From the NCBI RefSeq assembly GCF_000183425.1, contig NC_014759.1:3317001-3381000 (forward strand): a stretch of DNA of 64,000 nucleotides. The letters are read 5' to 3'. Each line of letters opens with the position of its first letter. Position 1 is the first letter of the stretch. This stretch comes from Marivirga tractuosa DSM 4126 (GTDB lineage: Bacteria; Bacteroidota; Bacteroidia; Cytophagales; Cyclobacteriaceae). This document shows positions 1-7,433 of this stretch, piece by piece. Made by a program: the position numbers and the translations under genes. The notes under the pieces are model-generated. The model was not told the origin of the DNA. It saw only the letters and a list, made by a program, of their open reading frames with translations, and ran no database searches.

Positions 1-750
1 AATAAACGAGAAGATGTTACACTGAATACTTTTTTAGGTGCTTTTGGAAATAATACTGCAGCTCTTTTAGCCGCTATGGCAATTTTGCCAGCAGTATTTG
101 CTATGTCAGCTACTCCTGAAGGCGCTATGGATTATCTCCATTCAGGTAGCCAAGCGTTGACCTTTACGGTGATCCCACAGTTGTTTGCGCAAATGCCAGG
201 AGGGCCGATTTTATCCTTCATTTTCTTTGGGGCTTTTCTAATGGCGGCCTTTAGTTCATTACTGCCTATGATGCAATTACTGATCAAAAACTTAACAGAT
301 TATACGCTAACTAGAAAGCAGGCTGCTTTTGTGGCTGGTGCATGTTGTTTCATTATTGGTTTTCCATCAGCCTATTCCTTAGATGTATTTAAAAACCAAG
401 ACTGGGTTTGGGGATTAGGATTACTGGTAAGTGGTATTTTTATTGCTTTCTTAATTATCAGATATGGGCCAACTAAATATAAAAAGGATTTTATTGATGA
501 AAGCTCCGATTTCACTGTGGCTAATTGGTATTTCAAAATTATGGTCTATGCCATTTTCCTGTTCGGACTTTTCCTTGTGTATTGGTGGATGAGTCAAGGC
601 TATAGTGATTATCCTTGGTTTGATGCAGAAGGGAACTGGAATGTGATGGACGTTTACAGTAATGCCAGTATCGTAACCCAATGGGGAATTGCATTAGTAA
701 TTGCAATAGTATTTAATGGATGGTTTTACAAAAAATTTGTTAGAAAATGA
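1..750 (+). CDS. Sodium-dependent transporter, NSS (SNF) family, C-terminal part
   Basis: The reading frame is open from the first base of the window, so the gene starts upstream and only about 249 C-terminal residues are seen. The segment has several hydrophobic spans and family-like stretches: an FGAFLMAAFSSLLPMMQ helix resembling TM8, GFPSAYS, and a long C-terminal helix pair ending in FYKKFVRK. The family (neurotransmitter:sodium symporter, LeuT fold) imports amino acids or similar small molecules with Na+ across the inner membrane. The substrate cannot be told from this fragment. Its stop codon overlaps the start of a tiny membrane protein, which fits bacterial NSS transporters that have a small accessory subunit. 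Confidence 0.85.
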   Translation, partial: NKREDVTLNTFLGAFGNNTAALLAAMAILPAVFAMSATPEGAMDYLHSGSQALTFTVIPQLFAQMPGGPILSFIFFGAFLMAAFSSLLPMMQLLIKNLTDYTLTRKQAAFVAGACCFIIGFPSAYSLDVFKNQDWVWGLGLLVSGIFIAFLIIRYGPTKYKKDFIDESSDFTVANWYFKIMVYAIFLFGLFLVYWWMSQGYSDYPWFDAEGNWNVMDVYSNASIVTQWGIALVIAIVFNGWFYKKFVRK

Positions 751-863
751 TGAGTACTGAAGCAATAATCGGAATGGTAGTTTGTTTGACTATTACCTTA
801 GGAGGCTTTATAGTTCTAGTGCTAAAGGCACTTTCAATGGATAAGAAAAAAGAAGAGGAATAG
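747..863 (+). CDS. MetS-like small subunit of the NSS transporter (38 aa)
   Basis: This short gene begins with an ATG that overlaps the transporter stop (ATGA arrangement) and encodes 38 residues. It has an N-terminal MMSTEAIIGM, one hydrophobic helix (about residues 6-28) and a charged tail KKKEEE. Size, single helix, charged tail and translational coupling match the small subunits of methionine/alanine NSS importers (MetS, MaAIMP_sms family). Such subunits are needed for activity of their large partner in Corynebacterium. The assignment to that family is by architecture and position, since the peptide is too short to be secure. A strong bidirectional terminator follows 25 bases after the stop. 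Confidence 0.65.
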   Translation: MMSTEAIIGMVVCLTITLGGFIVLVLKALSMDKKKEEE

Positions 864-888
864 AAATCTCTAGAAACTAAAACTTATA

Positions 889-920
889 AAAAGGGGAATC
901 GATCGGTTCCCCTTTTATTT
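889..920. terminator. Bidirectional intrinsic terminator
   Basis: A perfect 10-bp stem (AAAAGGGGAA / TTCCCCTTTT, loop 899-906) is followed by T-rich sequence on the plus strand and preceded by an A-rich run for the minus strand. It ends the transporter operon and overlaps the stop codon of the convergent DUF1543 gene. Confidence 0.8.
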
Positions 921-1460
921 TTTCAGCTCCAAAAATTCTTTGACCACTTTTTTAGGTAGTACGTGATAGCCGTTAATTGGCTTTAAGTTTTCATGCTTAT
1001 CTGTCGGTCTGAGATGAACATGATATCCATCCAATTCTTCAATAGCAATCATATCATCAACTTCATATAGATCATCTTTATGAACTTCATCATATCCCTT
1101 CAATAATTTTTCTTTGGCTCTTTTCTTTATTTCAGTAGCTAACCTGCCCACCAGAAAGGTATTGGCATGATGCTCCATGAAATCACCCTTCTTGTATGCA
1201 CCCAGATTTATGAAAAATAATTTTTTGTCCTTTTCAAGGCTTTTTTCCTTTTGCAAGCTAATTTCATATCCATCTACGACATTCAATTCCATATATGAAT
1301 CGATATGCATCTTCTCAGGCAGCCCAAACCATTTTTCGAGTAATTGAAAATAGCAATCCTCTATAGTGGTGCCAACAGTAAACACCACATCATGCAGTTC
1401 AGTATTAGATTTTTCTGCTGAGCCGCCCAAGACGACTGCATACAATTTTAATGAGTTCAT
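915..1460 (-). CDS. DUF1543 domain-containing protein
   Basis: A 181-residue soluble protein with no signal peptide or membrane segment. It appears built of two related halves. The first carries KLYAVVLGGSAEKSNTELHD, and the second carries LFFINLGAYKKGDF with a following HHANTFLVGRLATEIKKRAKEKL. These stretches resemble DUF1543, a family of unknown function common in Bacteroidetes and Proteobacteria. I recognise the family by pattern only. It is transcribed divergently from thiol peroxidase across an 82-bp gap that holds a TACCTTTG promoter box. Its stop codon lies inside the shared terminator at its 3' end. No specific role can be given. Confidence 0.7.
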   Translation of the reverse strand: MNSLKLYAVVLGGSAEKSNTELHDVVFTVGTTIEDCYFQLLEKWFGLPEKMHIDSYMELNVVDGYEISLQKEKSLEKDKKLFFINLGAYKKGDFMEHHANTFLVGRLATEIKKRAKEKLLKGYDEVHKDDLYEVDDMIAIEELDGYHVHLRPTDKHENLKPINGYHVLPKKVVKEFLELKK

Positions 1461-1513
1461 TTTTTTAAATCTTTGTGTAAATTCAATAACTATTCAATGC
1501 GAATCAAGTTTAG

Positions 1514-1521
1514 CAAAGGTA
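1514..1521 (-). promoter_or_regulatory. Candidate -7 promoter box TACCTTTG for the DUF1543 gene
   Basis: On the minus strand this reads TACCTTTG, an exact match to the Bacteroidetes -7 consensus TAnnTTTG, about 53 bases upstream of the DUF1543 start. No clear TTG -33 element is present. Confidence 0.4.
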
Positions 1522-1542
1522 AACTAAATTAAAAATAAAAAT

Positions 1543-2043
1543 ATGGCAGAAATAACATTAGGCGGAAATCCGTCAAACACAGTAGGAAACTTACCTTCAA
1601 AAGGCCAAAACGCCCCTGATTTCAAACTGGTAAAAACAGATATGTCCGAAGTTTCACTTTCAGATTTTAAAGGAAAAAACGTGATTTTAAATATTTTCCC
1701 AAGTGTTGATACTGGTGTTTGCGCTACGTCTGTAAGAAAATTTAATGAAGAAGCAGCTGCATTAGATAATACAGTTGTTTTATGTATTTCAAAAGATTTA
1801 CCTTTTGCGCAAGCTAGATTTTGCGGAGCCGAAGGAATAGAAAATGCTATTCCAGTCTCAAATTTCAGAAATGATAGCTTTGGGCAAGATTACGGAGTTG
1901 AAATCCTAGATGGAGGATTCAAAGGTCTAAATGCTAGAGCCGTGGTAGTAGTCAATCCAGAAGGAGAAGTGATCTATAATCAATTGGTTCCTGAGATCGG
2001 AAATGAGCCTGATTATGAGAAAGCATTGGAGGTTGTTAAGTGA
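1543..2043 (+). CDS. tpx: Thiol peroxidase (Tpx, atypical 2-Cys peroxiredoxin)
   Basis: Reduces hydrogen peroxide and organic peroxides using thioredoxin, in the cytoplasm. The 166-residue length is normal for Tpx. The peroxidatic cysteine is Cys60 in PSVDTGVCATS and the resolving cysteine is Cys94 in ARFCGAEG, the usual spacing for Tpx. The N-terminal GNPSNTVGNLP and the NFRNDSFGQDYGV stretch are also family hallmarks. The gene stands alone: it is divergent from the DUF1543 gene and followed by a strong terminator, so it is probably a single-gene transcript. An additional Cys81 is present and is not one of the family's catalytic positions. Confidence 0.95.
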   Translation: MAEITLGGNPSNTVGNLPSKGQNAPDFKLVKTDMSEVSLSDFKGKNVILNIFPSVDTGVCATSVRKFNEEAAALDNTVVLCISKDLPFAQARFCGAEGIENAIPVSNFRNDSFGQDYGVEILDGGFKGLNARAVVVVNPEGEVIYNQLVPEIGNEPDYEKALEVVK

Positions 2044-2066
2044 TAATATATCCAGTAAATTGGATC

Positions 2067-2103
2067 AAAAAAAGGCTCGGAAATTAATTTCCGAGCCTTT
2101 TTA
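2067..2103. terminator. Bidirectional intrinsic terminator after tpx
   Basis: A perfect 10-bp stem GGCTCGGAAA / TTTCCGAGCC with TTAA loop (2074-2097) is flanked by A-run and T-run. It serves tpx and the convergent lipoprotein gene. Confidence 0.85.
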
Positions 2104-2127
2104 ATACTATTGTTTTCTTAGAATTTA

Positions 2128-3066
2128 TTAATCTTGAATTAAAACCTCTATTTCAATATAATCATTAGTTTCAATCCCTGGTTCAATAGTAATTACTTTA
2201 AATACACCGTATAAACCATCTTTGTTGTTTGGATCAAGTTGAAATGCAACAACATCTCCTACTTCAAGATTGGTGATGGTTTCACCTTCATTTACATTAT
2301 CTTCTCTGTTCCAAACTGTCTCTAAATCAGCAGATGTACTTAAACCTAGGTATTCCTCATCGCTTATTGTAGTTAATTTAAATTCAGTTGCATTTCTGGT
2401 GTTCCAATCGTCAATATTAATACCAGCCAAATTATAGGCATTAGGAGACGCAATACTTGCAAAGTCACTATTTGCTCCATAGTAGTAACCAAAATCTACA
2501 TCTGAGGAATTTGGTGCTGACGCTGAATTGACTTCCGCTTCAGTAACAGTTTCACCTAAATTAGTAGAAAACCACGTGTTTGTGCTTCCATCACCTGCAG
2601 GAGCGTAAACAAGAATATCAGTATATGAAACTAATGGGCTAGAGCTTTCAATTACTTCAAAACTTGCTTCTGTATTTGTGGTTGATTGGTTCTCCCTGTC
2701 AATCAAAGTAACTTCCACATCAATTATAGAACCAGCTGAATTCTCAGGTGCGGTTAAAGTAAAATTCAATGAACCAACAGAATCTTGTGCACTAAAACCT
2801 AATTCCGATTCCGTGAAAGTGGTATCTAAAGCAGTACTACCGTCAACTAATACTACATATTGAACTTGGCCAATTTTTCCAGGGGCTTCCCATTCATAGG
2901 AGAGATCTACATCTGTCCCTTCTGCATATTCAGACTCCAGTTCACTTGTTAATGAAAGAGTAGGAGCATTTATTGGAGTTTCCTCACCATTTTCAGGATC
3001 ACAAGCTGTAAATAATAGTGTTCCAGCAGCAGCTAACATCAATCCATTTCTCAAAAATTTTTTCAT
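2128..3066 (-). CDS. Putative lipoprotein of unknown function
   Basis: A 312-residue secreted lipoprotein. The N-terminus MKKFLRNGLMLAAAG followed by LFTAC gives a lipobox with Cys22 as the lipidated residue. The following DPENGEE is acidic, as seen in surface-exposed Bacteroidetes lipoproteins. The mature protein is Ser/Thr/Asp/Glu-rich and beta-predicted. Residues about 35-135 look like two Ig-like strand sets (ending EVTLIDRENQ and EASFEVIE). The C-terminal half (about 145-312) ends in an EIEVLIQD strand. The early layout recalls SusE/SusF-type surface binding proteins, but no SusC/SusD pair is nearby, so I do not assign that role. Confidence 0.75.
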   Translation of the reverse strand: MKKFLRNGLMLAAAGTLLFTACDPENGEETPINAPTLSLTSELESEYAEGTDVDLSYEWEAPGKIGQVQYVVLVDGSTALDTTFTESELGFSAQDSVGSLNFTLTAPENSAGSIIDVEVTLIDRENQSTTNTEASFEVIESSSPLVSYTDILVYAPAGDGSTNTWFSTNLGETVTEAEVNSASAPNSSDVDFGYYYGANSDFASIASPNAYNLAGINIDDWNTRNATEFKLTTISDEEYLGLSTSADLETVWNREDNVNEGETITNLEVGDVVAFQLDPNNKDGLYGVFKVITIEPGIETNDYIEIEVLIQD

Positions 3067-3484
3067 AACCTTTTTTTCTTGTTTAATTTTTACAAAAAAT
3101 ATATTAAATAATCCTATATCTGGATTTGTTTCCAGATAATTTAAAGACCCATTTTACAGGTGAAGGGTTGTGTCAAAACGAAAAAAATATTTTTTTATTT
3201 GATGATTTAATGTTTTCCATTTTAATATTGTTAAATTTATTTTTAATATTGAAATGTGTAATTATTTGTTTTATAGCTAGTTACTTGCTTCTGGTTTGAG
3301 TAAAAGCTTAACTATATGTAATAAAAAAAAATTTTTTTAGGTATTTCAATTAATTTATATAACTTTATTGATAGAATTTTAAGTAATTAATTTTAACTTG
3401 CTTGAAGTTTCGTTGTACTTTTACAAAGAATTGTTAATATTTCGAATTAGAAAACTAAATTTACCATCACTAAAAAACTGAATT
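3067..3484. other. 418-bp AT-rich divergent intergenic region with an inverted repeat
   Basis: No gene is visible. It separates a minus-strand lipoprotein gene and a plus-strand membrane protein gene, so both promoters should be here. A perfect 8-bp inverted repeat (TATCTGGA at 3117-3124, TCCAGATA at 3131-3138, 6-nt spacer) lies about 50-70 bases upstream of the lipoprotein start and could be an operator or 5'-UTR hairpin. A near-consensus box TACTTTTA lies close upstream of the 3485 gene. Confidence 0.5.
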
Positions 3485-4249
3485 ATGGCAGAGAATAACC
3501 AAAGCATCTTTGACATGATAAACCAATATGGTCCTTACGTAGGTATGGCCATCATTGGGATAGCCGTCTTACTTGTTTTATTATACTACTTAAGGTTAGG
3601 AACCTTAAAAGAGTTTAAACAAAAATATGATTACATTAATAAAAATGAAATCGATGTTTTATGGCGATCTGCTGTAATTATATTGATTGGTGCTGTTATT
3701 TGGGTTAATTCCCTTTTTGGTGAAACTGAATTTTTATGGCTAGCTGTGAAAGTTTTTGTTTCTGCGATGTTAGCGCTTATCATTGGTGTAATTATCCAAA
3801 ATGTACTAAGGTTTTATTTCCCTTTCTACATTGAGAAACGTCTTAAGAAGTTAAGATATACTCCAAGAATTTCTCCTAAAACTGGAAAGCCAATGAAGCT
3901 TTTAAGTGAGGAAGAAGAAGATGTTTACCTAGACGAAGGTATGCAAGCAGAGGAGGATATTTTCTCAGTTGATTATGATGTTTGGGTGGATGAAGAAACT
4001 GGGTATACAAAAATTGAGAAATATTCTGGTCACCTGCATGCATTGCAATGTTCAGAATGTAACTACCAAACGCTTAAAGTTGTGAAGGAAGAGATCATTA
4101 AATCTCCTACTGTAACTGAAGATGGTGAGCTAATGAAATATTTCAAATGTTCTTACTGTGGACATAAGGCCAGAAAGACTTTCCATATTGCGAAGCTCAA
4201 AGAGCCTAGTGAGGAAACCTCAACTTCTGATAGCTCAGCCTCTGCATAA
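3485..4249 (+). CDS. Membrane protein with two CxxC zinc-ribbon pairs
   Basis: I do not recognise a named family. The 254-residue protein has three predicted membrane helices (about residues 19-37, 62-79 and 84-108). A basic stretch (EKRLKKLRYTPR) and an acidic stretch (SEEEEDVYLDEGMQAEED) follow. A C-terminal soluble part carries two cysteine pairs, C189-x-x-C192 and C222-x-x-C225, each within a QCSEC or KCSYCGHKA context typical of a four-cysteine zinc ribbon. The tail is Ser/Thr/Glu-rich. By topology the zinc ribbon is probably cytoplasmic. It stands alone between a divergent lipoprotein gene and a strong terminator, so context gives no functional clue. Confidence 0.75.
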   Translation: MAENNQSIFDMINQYGPYVGMAIIGIAVLLVLLYYLRLGTLKEFKQKYDYINKNEIDVLWRSAVIILIGAVIWVNSLFGETEFLWLAVKVFVSAMLALIIGVIIQNVLRFYFPFYIEKRLKKLRYTPRISPKTGKPMKLLSEEEEDVYLDEGMQAEEDIFSVDYDVWVDEETGYTKIEKYSGHLHALQCSECNYQTLKVVKEEIIKSPTVTEDGELMKYFKCSYCGHKARKTFHIAKLKEPSEETSTSDSSASA

Positions 4250-4274
4250 GAATTGAAAGTGAATAAATAGTATG

Positions 4275-4310
4275 AAGCCAATCAGACATCCTGATTGGCT
4301 TTTCTTTTTT
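4275..4310. terminator. Bidirectional intrinsic terminator
   Basis: An 11-bp stem AAGCCAATCAG / CTGATTGGCTT with ACATC loop is followed by a T-run. It lies between the zinc-ribbon membrane protein gene and the convergent aldehyde dehydrogenase gene. Confidence 0.85.
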
Positions 4311-4319
4311 ATAAGGTTT

Positions 4320-5759
4320 TTAAAACTGAATACAGATGTTCTTAGGCTCAGTAAAAAACCGCAAGGCTTCAAGTCCGCCCTCTCTGCCTAAACCACTGTT
4401 TTTCATACCGCCAAATGGAGTTCTTAAGTCTCTATTCATCCAGCAGTTGACCCAAACAATGCCTGTTTCAATTTGAGCTCCTATTCGATGTGCTCTCGAT
4501 AAGTCGGTAGTCCAGATGGTAGATGCTAAACCATACTCGCTCTCATTAGCAAGGACAAGAGCTTCTTCCTCACCCTCAAATCTACTTAGACTGACTACTG
4601 GGCCAAATATTTCTTCTTGGTTAGTTCTACACTGGATTGGTAAATTTTCAAAAACATGTGGTCTTAGAAAATACCCCTGCTTATTATTTCCTTCTAATTC
4701 AAAAGCTTCATCTCCACATAGCAATTGCCCGCCCTCTTCTTTAGCTAAAGCTATATAGTTTTTTACTTTTTCTAAATGCTGAGAGGATACTAAAGCTCCC
4801 ATATTATTTGATTGGATTAATGGATCCCCTACTTTTAAAGCTTTTACTTTGTCAATGAATCTAGCTTTAAAGTCCTCGTAAATTGAATCTTCAATATAAA
4901 TTCTAGATGCACACAAACAGATTTCACCCTGATTAGTAAATGAGGCTCGAACTAAGCCTTCTACTGTTTTGTCTAGGTCACAGTCGGCAAATACTAATGC
5001 TGGATTTTTACCGCCTAATTCTAGAGAAACCTTTCGAAACATAGGCGCTGAAATCTCAGCAATTTTTCTTCCTGTTGCTGTTCCGCCCGTAAAGGAAACG
5101 GCTTTAATTTTCTTGTTTTGGACGATGGCATTTCCTATTTCTGGGCCAGTTCCGTGCAAAATATTTAAAACTCCTTTTGGTAAACCAGCTTCTACGCATA
5201 TTTTACTGAACAAATAGGCAGTATAGGGAGTGATTTCAGATGGTTTGGCTATTACACAGTTTCCAGATGCTAATGCTGGAGCTATTTTCCAAGTAAATAG
5301 ATAAAGCGGTAAATTCCATGGTGAAATACAGGCCACCACACCAAGAGGCTTTCTTAAACTGTAATTAATGGAATCTTTTCCTGCGTGTGATTCACTGCTA
5401 AATTGAGTAATTGCATGGGCAAAGAACTCCATATTAGAAGCTGCTCTAGGTATATCGACCGTTTTTGCCAACTGAATAGGCTTGCCCGTATCCATGCTTT
5501 CAGCCATTGCCAGTTCTTCTAAATTCTCCTGGATAAGTTCAGCTATTTTCATCAAATAGTCGGCTCTTTCTTTAGCTGATAATCCACTCCATTCTTTAAA
5601 TGCTTTTTCTGCTGAAGTTATTGCATCTTGTAAATCTTCTTCATCTGACAGTGGGATTTTGGCAAATATTTCTGCTGTTGCAGGATTTACATCATCTAAA
5701 TAATCAGACGAATGAGGAGGTTTTAATTCTCCATTGATATAATTGGCTATCATTTCCAT
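4320..5759 (-). CDS. Aldehyde dehydrogenase, probably 2-aminomuconate 6-semialdehyde dehydrogenase
   Basis: An NAD(P)-dependent aldehyde dehydrogenase of normal length (479 residues). Visible features are the ISPWNLPL and FTGGTATG nucleotide-binding motifs, catalytic base Glu247 in SLELGGKNP and catalytic Cys281 in NQGEICLCASR. The C-terminal CWMNRDLRTPFGG matches the ALDH8/AMSDH clade. In the characterised Pseudomonas AMSDH an Arg and an Asn contact the substrate, and Arg105 and Asn149 are at comparable positions here. With the ACMS decarboxylase gene close by, oxidation of 2-aminomuconate semialdehyde to 2-aminomuconate is the best call. Hydroxymuconic semialdehyde dehydrogenase is the main alternative. 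It follows the SDR gene by one base, so the two are cotranscribed. Confidence 0.85.
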   Translation of the reverse strand: MEMIANYINGELKPPHSSDYLDDVNPATAEIFAKIPLSDEEDLQDAITSAEKAFKEWSGLSAKERADYLMKIAELIQENLEELAMAESMDTGKPIQLAKTVDIPRAASNMEFFAHAITQFSSESHAGKDSINYSLRKPLGVVACISPWNLPLYLFTWKIAPALASGNCVIAKPSEITPYTAYLFSKICVEAGLPKGVLNILHGTGPEIGNAIVQNKKIKAVSFTGGTATGRKIAEISAPMFRKVSLELGGKNPALVFADCDLDKTVEGLVRASFTNQGEICLCASRIYIEDSIYEDFKARFIDKVKALKVGDPLIQSNNMGALVSSQHLEKVKNYIALAKEEGGQLLCGDEAFELEGNNKQGYFLRPHVFENLPIQCRTNQEEIFGPVVSLSRFEGEEEALVLANESEYGLASTIWTTDLSRAHRIGAQIETGIVWVNCWMNRDLRTPFGGMKNSGLGREGGLEALRFFTEPKNICIQF

Positions 5760-5760
5760 A

Positions 5761-6543
5761 TCAAATGCAGTCTAATCGCCCTCCATCCACAGGTAAATTA
5801 ACTCCATTTATATAAGATGCCTTTTCTGAAGCTAAAAACAGTACGGCATCCGCTACTTCATGAGGTTCTGCAAATCTACCAGCAGGAATTTTGGATTGCA
5901 TATCTTTGCTAACTTCATCTAAACTTTTGCCACTTGATTTGCTTTTGCTTTGAATTAATCCTTCCAGTCTGCCGGTCATTGTAGCACCTGGTAAAACGTT
6001 ATTTACTGTAATGCCAAAAGGCCCCAATTCATTGGAAATGGTTTTGGACCAACTTGCGACTGCTCCTCTAACCGTATTGGAAATGCCTAAATTAGGAATG
6101 GGCTGACGAACGGAAGTAGAGATTATATTAATTATTCTCCCATATTCTTCCTTTTTCATTTGCGGGATTACGGCTTGTGCTAAATATTGATTACAAATCA
6201 GATGTTGCTGAAATGCAATGATATAATCTTTACCCAATGCCTCATGCGCTTGCCCAGGGCTCGGTCCTCCAGTGTTATTGATTAATATATCAACTTGATG
6301 TTTAGCGCAATATTCTAATGCTAGTTCACGCAAAGATTCTGGGTGGCAGTAATCAGCAACTAAAATATGATGATTTTGATTATTGTTTGCTAATTCATTC
6401 TGAGTGGCTTCTAATTTAGCTTTATCCCTAGCGATAAGGGTTACGTTTGCACCTTCTTTAGCAAAAGCATGCGCAATGGCTTTTCCAATTCCTGCTGTGC
6501 TTCCACCAACCATTATTCTTTTTCCCAATAAATTTAAATCCAT
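5761..6543 (-). CDS. SDR-family oxidoreductase lacking the canonical YxxxK pair
   Basis: A 260-residue short-chain dehydrogenase/reductase. The Rossmann glycine motif is GGSTAGIG (residues 13-20), the NNAG-equivalent is NNTGG (89-93) and the C-terminal NGVNLPVDGG is typical of the FabG-like group. The catalytic Tyr-x-x-x-Lys is replaced: where Y and K are expected the protein has S155-N-T-V-R159. An SDR subgroup with an SNxxR motif is known among FabG-like proteins, so this is probably not random decay, but its chemistry is unclear. It sits first in a two-gene unit with the aldehyde dehydrogenase and diverges from haaO, which ties it to kynurenine catabolism. The start ATG has a 359-bp upstream gap. 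Confidence 0.85.
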   Translation of the reverse strand: MDLNLLGKRIMVGGSTAGIGKAIAHAFAKEGANVTLIARDKAKLEATQNELANNNQNHHILVADYCHPESLRELALEYCAKHQVDILINNTGGPSPGQAHEALGKDYIIAFQQHLICNQYLAQAVIPQMKKEEYGRIINIISTSVRQPIPNLGISNTVRGAVASWSKTISNELGPFGITVNNVLPGATMTGRLEGLIQSKSKSSGKSLDEVSKDMQSKIPAGRFAEPHEVADAVLFLASEKASYINGVNLPVDGGRLDCI

Positions 6544-6902
6544 TTTAATTATTTTTATAGATGAATATAGTCATCTGTTAATATTATATTTCTGATTTTA
6601 AACTCCGTCTTAACCCATATTATTCATAAAAAAGTTATGAATAATGACGATAATCAATTGATTATGTCAGGTTAAACCCAGACATTTATAAAAACTACAT
6701 AGCCCAAATTTGGGTATTTTAACTTTTATATTTCAACATGAAAATAAAAATGTAATTAACTAATTTTAAATTTTTTATAAATCGTCTGTCCTTCGGACGA
6801 AAAATTCAAATAAATTTTTCGGGTTAATTTCACTAAATTTAGAGGATTAACAAAATCAATTAACAGATAAGACTGTTTTAAGCTTTATAAAACTGGAAAA
6901 CG
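6544..6902. promoter_or_regulatory. Divergent control region between the two kynurenine transcription units
   Basis: This 359-bp AT-rich gap has no gene and must contain promoters for both the SDR-ALDH and the haaO units. A perfect 9-bp inverted repeat (CGAAAAATT at 6798-6806, AATTTTTCG at 6813-6821, 6-nt spacer) lies about 80 bases upstream of haaO. It is preceded by a small CC-TTC-GG hairpin. It could be a regulator site or a leader hairpin. No regulator gene is adjacent and no exact TAnnTTTG box was found. Confidence 0.45.
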
Positions 6903-7433
6903 ATGGCAATTAAAAAACCTTTTAACTTAACAAAGTGGGTGGAGGAAAACAGAGATTTGTTAAAACCACCAGTAGGGAATAAGAACTTATATACTGAAGC
7001 GGGTGATTATATCGTAATGATTGTTGCTGGCCCAAATGCCCGTAAAGATTATCACTTCAATGAAACTGAAGAGCTTTTTTATCAATTAGAAGGAAATATT
7101 TCCGTAAAAATTCAGGAAGATGGCAAAGCAGTTACCATGGATTTAGGTCCTGGCGATATGTTTTTGTGCCCTGCTAAAACACCTCACAGTCCTATCCGAA
7201 AAGAAGGTTCAATAGGGCTGGTTGTAGAAAGAATCCGAAAGGGAACTGACATGAAAGACGGTCTGCTGTGGTTTTGCGATAACTGTAATCATAAATTGCA
7301 TGAGACTTATTTTCCTTTAGTGGATATAGAGAAAGATTTTCAACCTCGATTCAAAGAGTTTTACGCTTCTGAGGATTTGCGCACCTGCAATAATTGTGGA
7401 CATATAATGGAAACTGATCCAAGATTTGTGTAA
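6903..7433 (+). CDS. haaO: 3-hydroxyanthranilate 3,4-dioxygenase
   Basis: Opens the ring of 3-hydroxyanthranilate to 2-amino-3-carboxymuconate semialdehyde using Fe(II) and O2 in the cytoplasm. The 176-residue length is typical of bacterial enzymes. The cupin iron ligands are His51, Glu57 and His95, in HFNETEELFYQLEG and PAKTPHSPIRKEG. Arg47 and Arg99 match substrate-binding arginines of the Cupriavidus enzyme. The C-terminus has the bacterial rubredoxin-like second metal site with C125-x-x-C128 and C162-x-x-C165. Its TAA stop overlaps the next ATG by one base (TAATG), so it is translationally coupled to the ACMS decarboxylase, whose substrate it makes. The symbol nbaC is also used. Confidence 0.96.
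   Translation: MAIKKPFNLTKWVEENRDLLKPPVGNKNLYTEAGDYIVMIVAGPNARKDYHFNETEELFYQLEGNISVKIQEDGKAVTMDLGPGDMFLCPAKTPHSPIRKEGSIGLVVERIRKGTDMKDGLLWFCDNCNHKLHETYFPLVDIEKDFQPRFKEFYASEDLRTCNNCGHIMETDPRFV

Noticed and set aside
2128..3066. SusE/SusF-type glycan-binding call for the lipoprotein
   Set aside because: No SusC/SusD pair or glycoside hydrolases are adjacent, and the similarity is only in general beta-rich layout.
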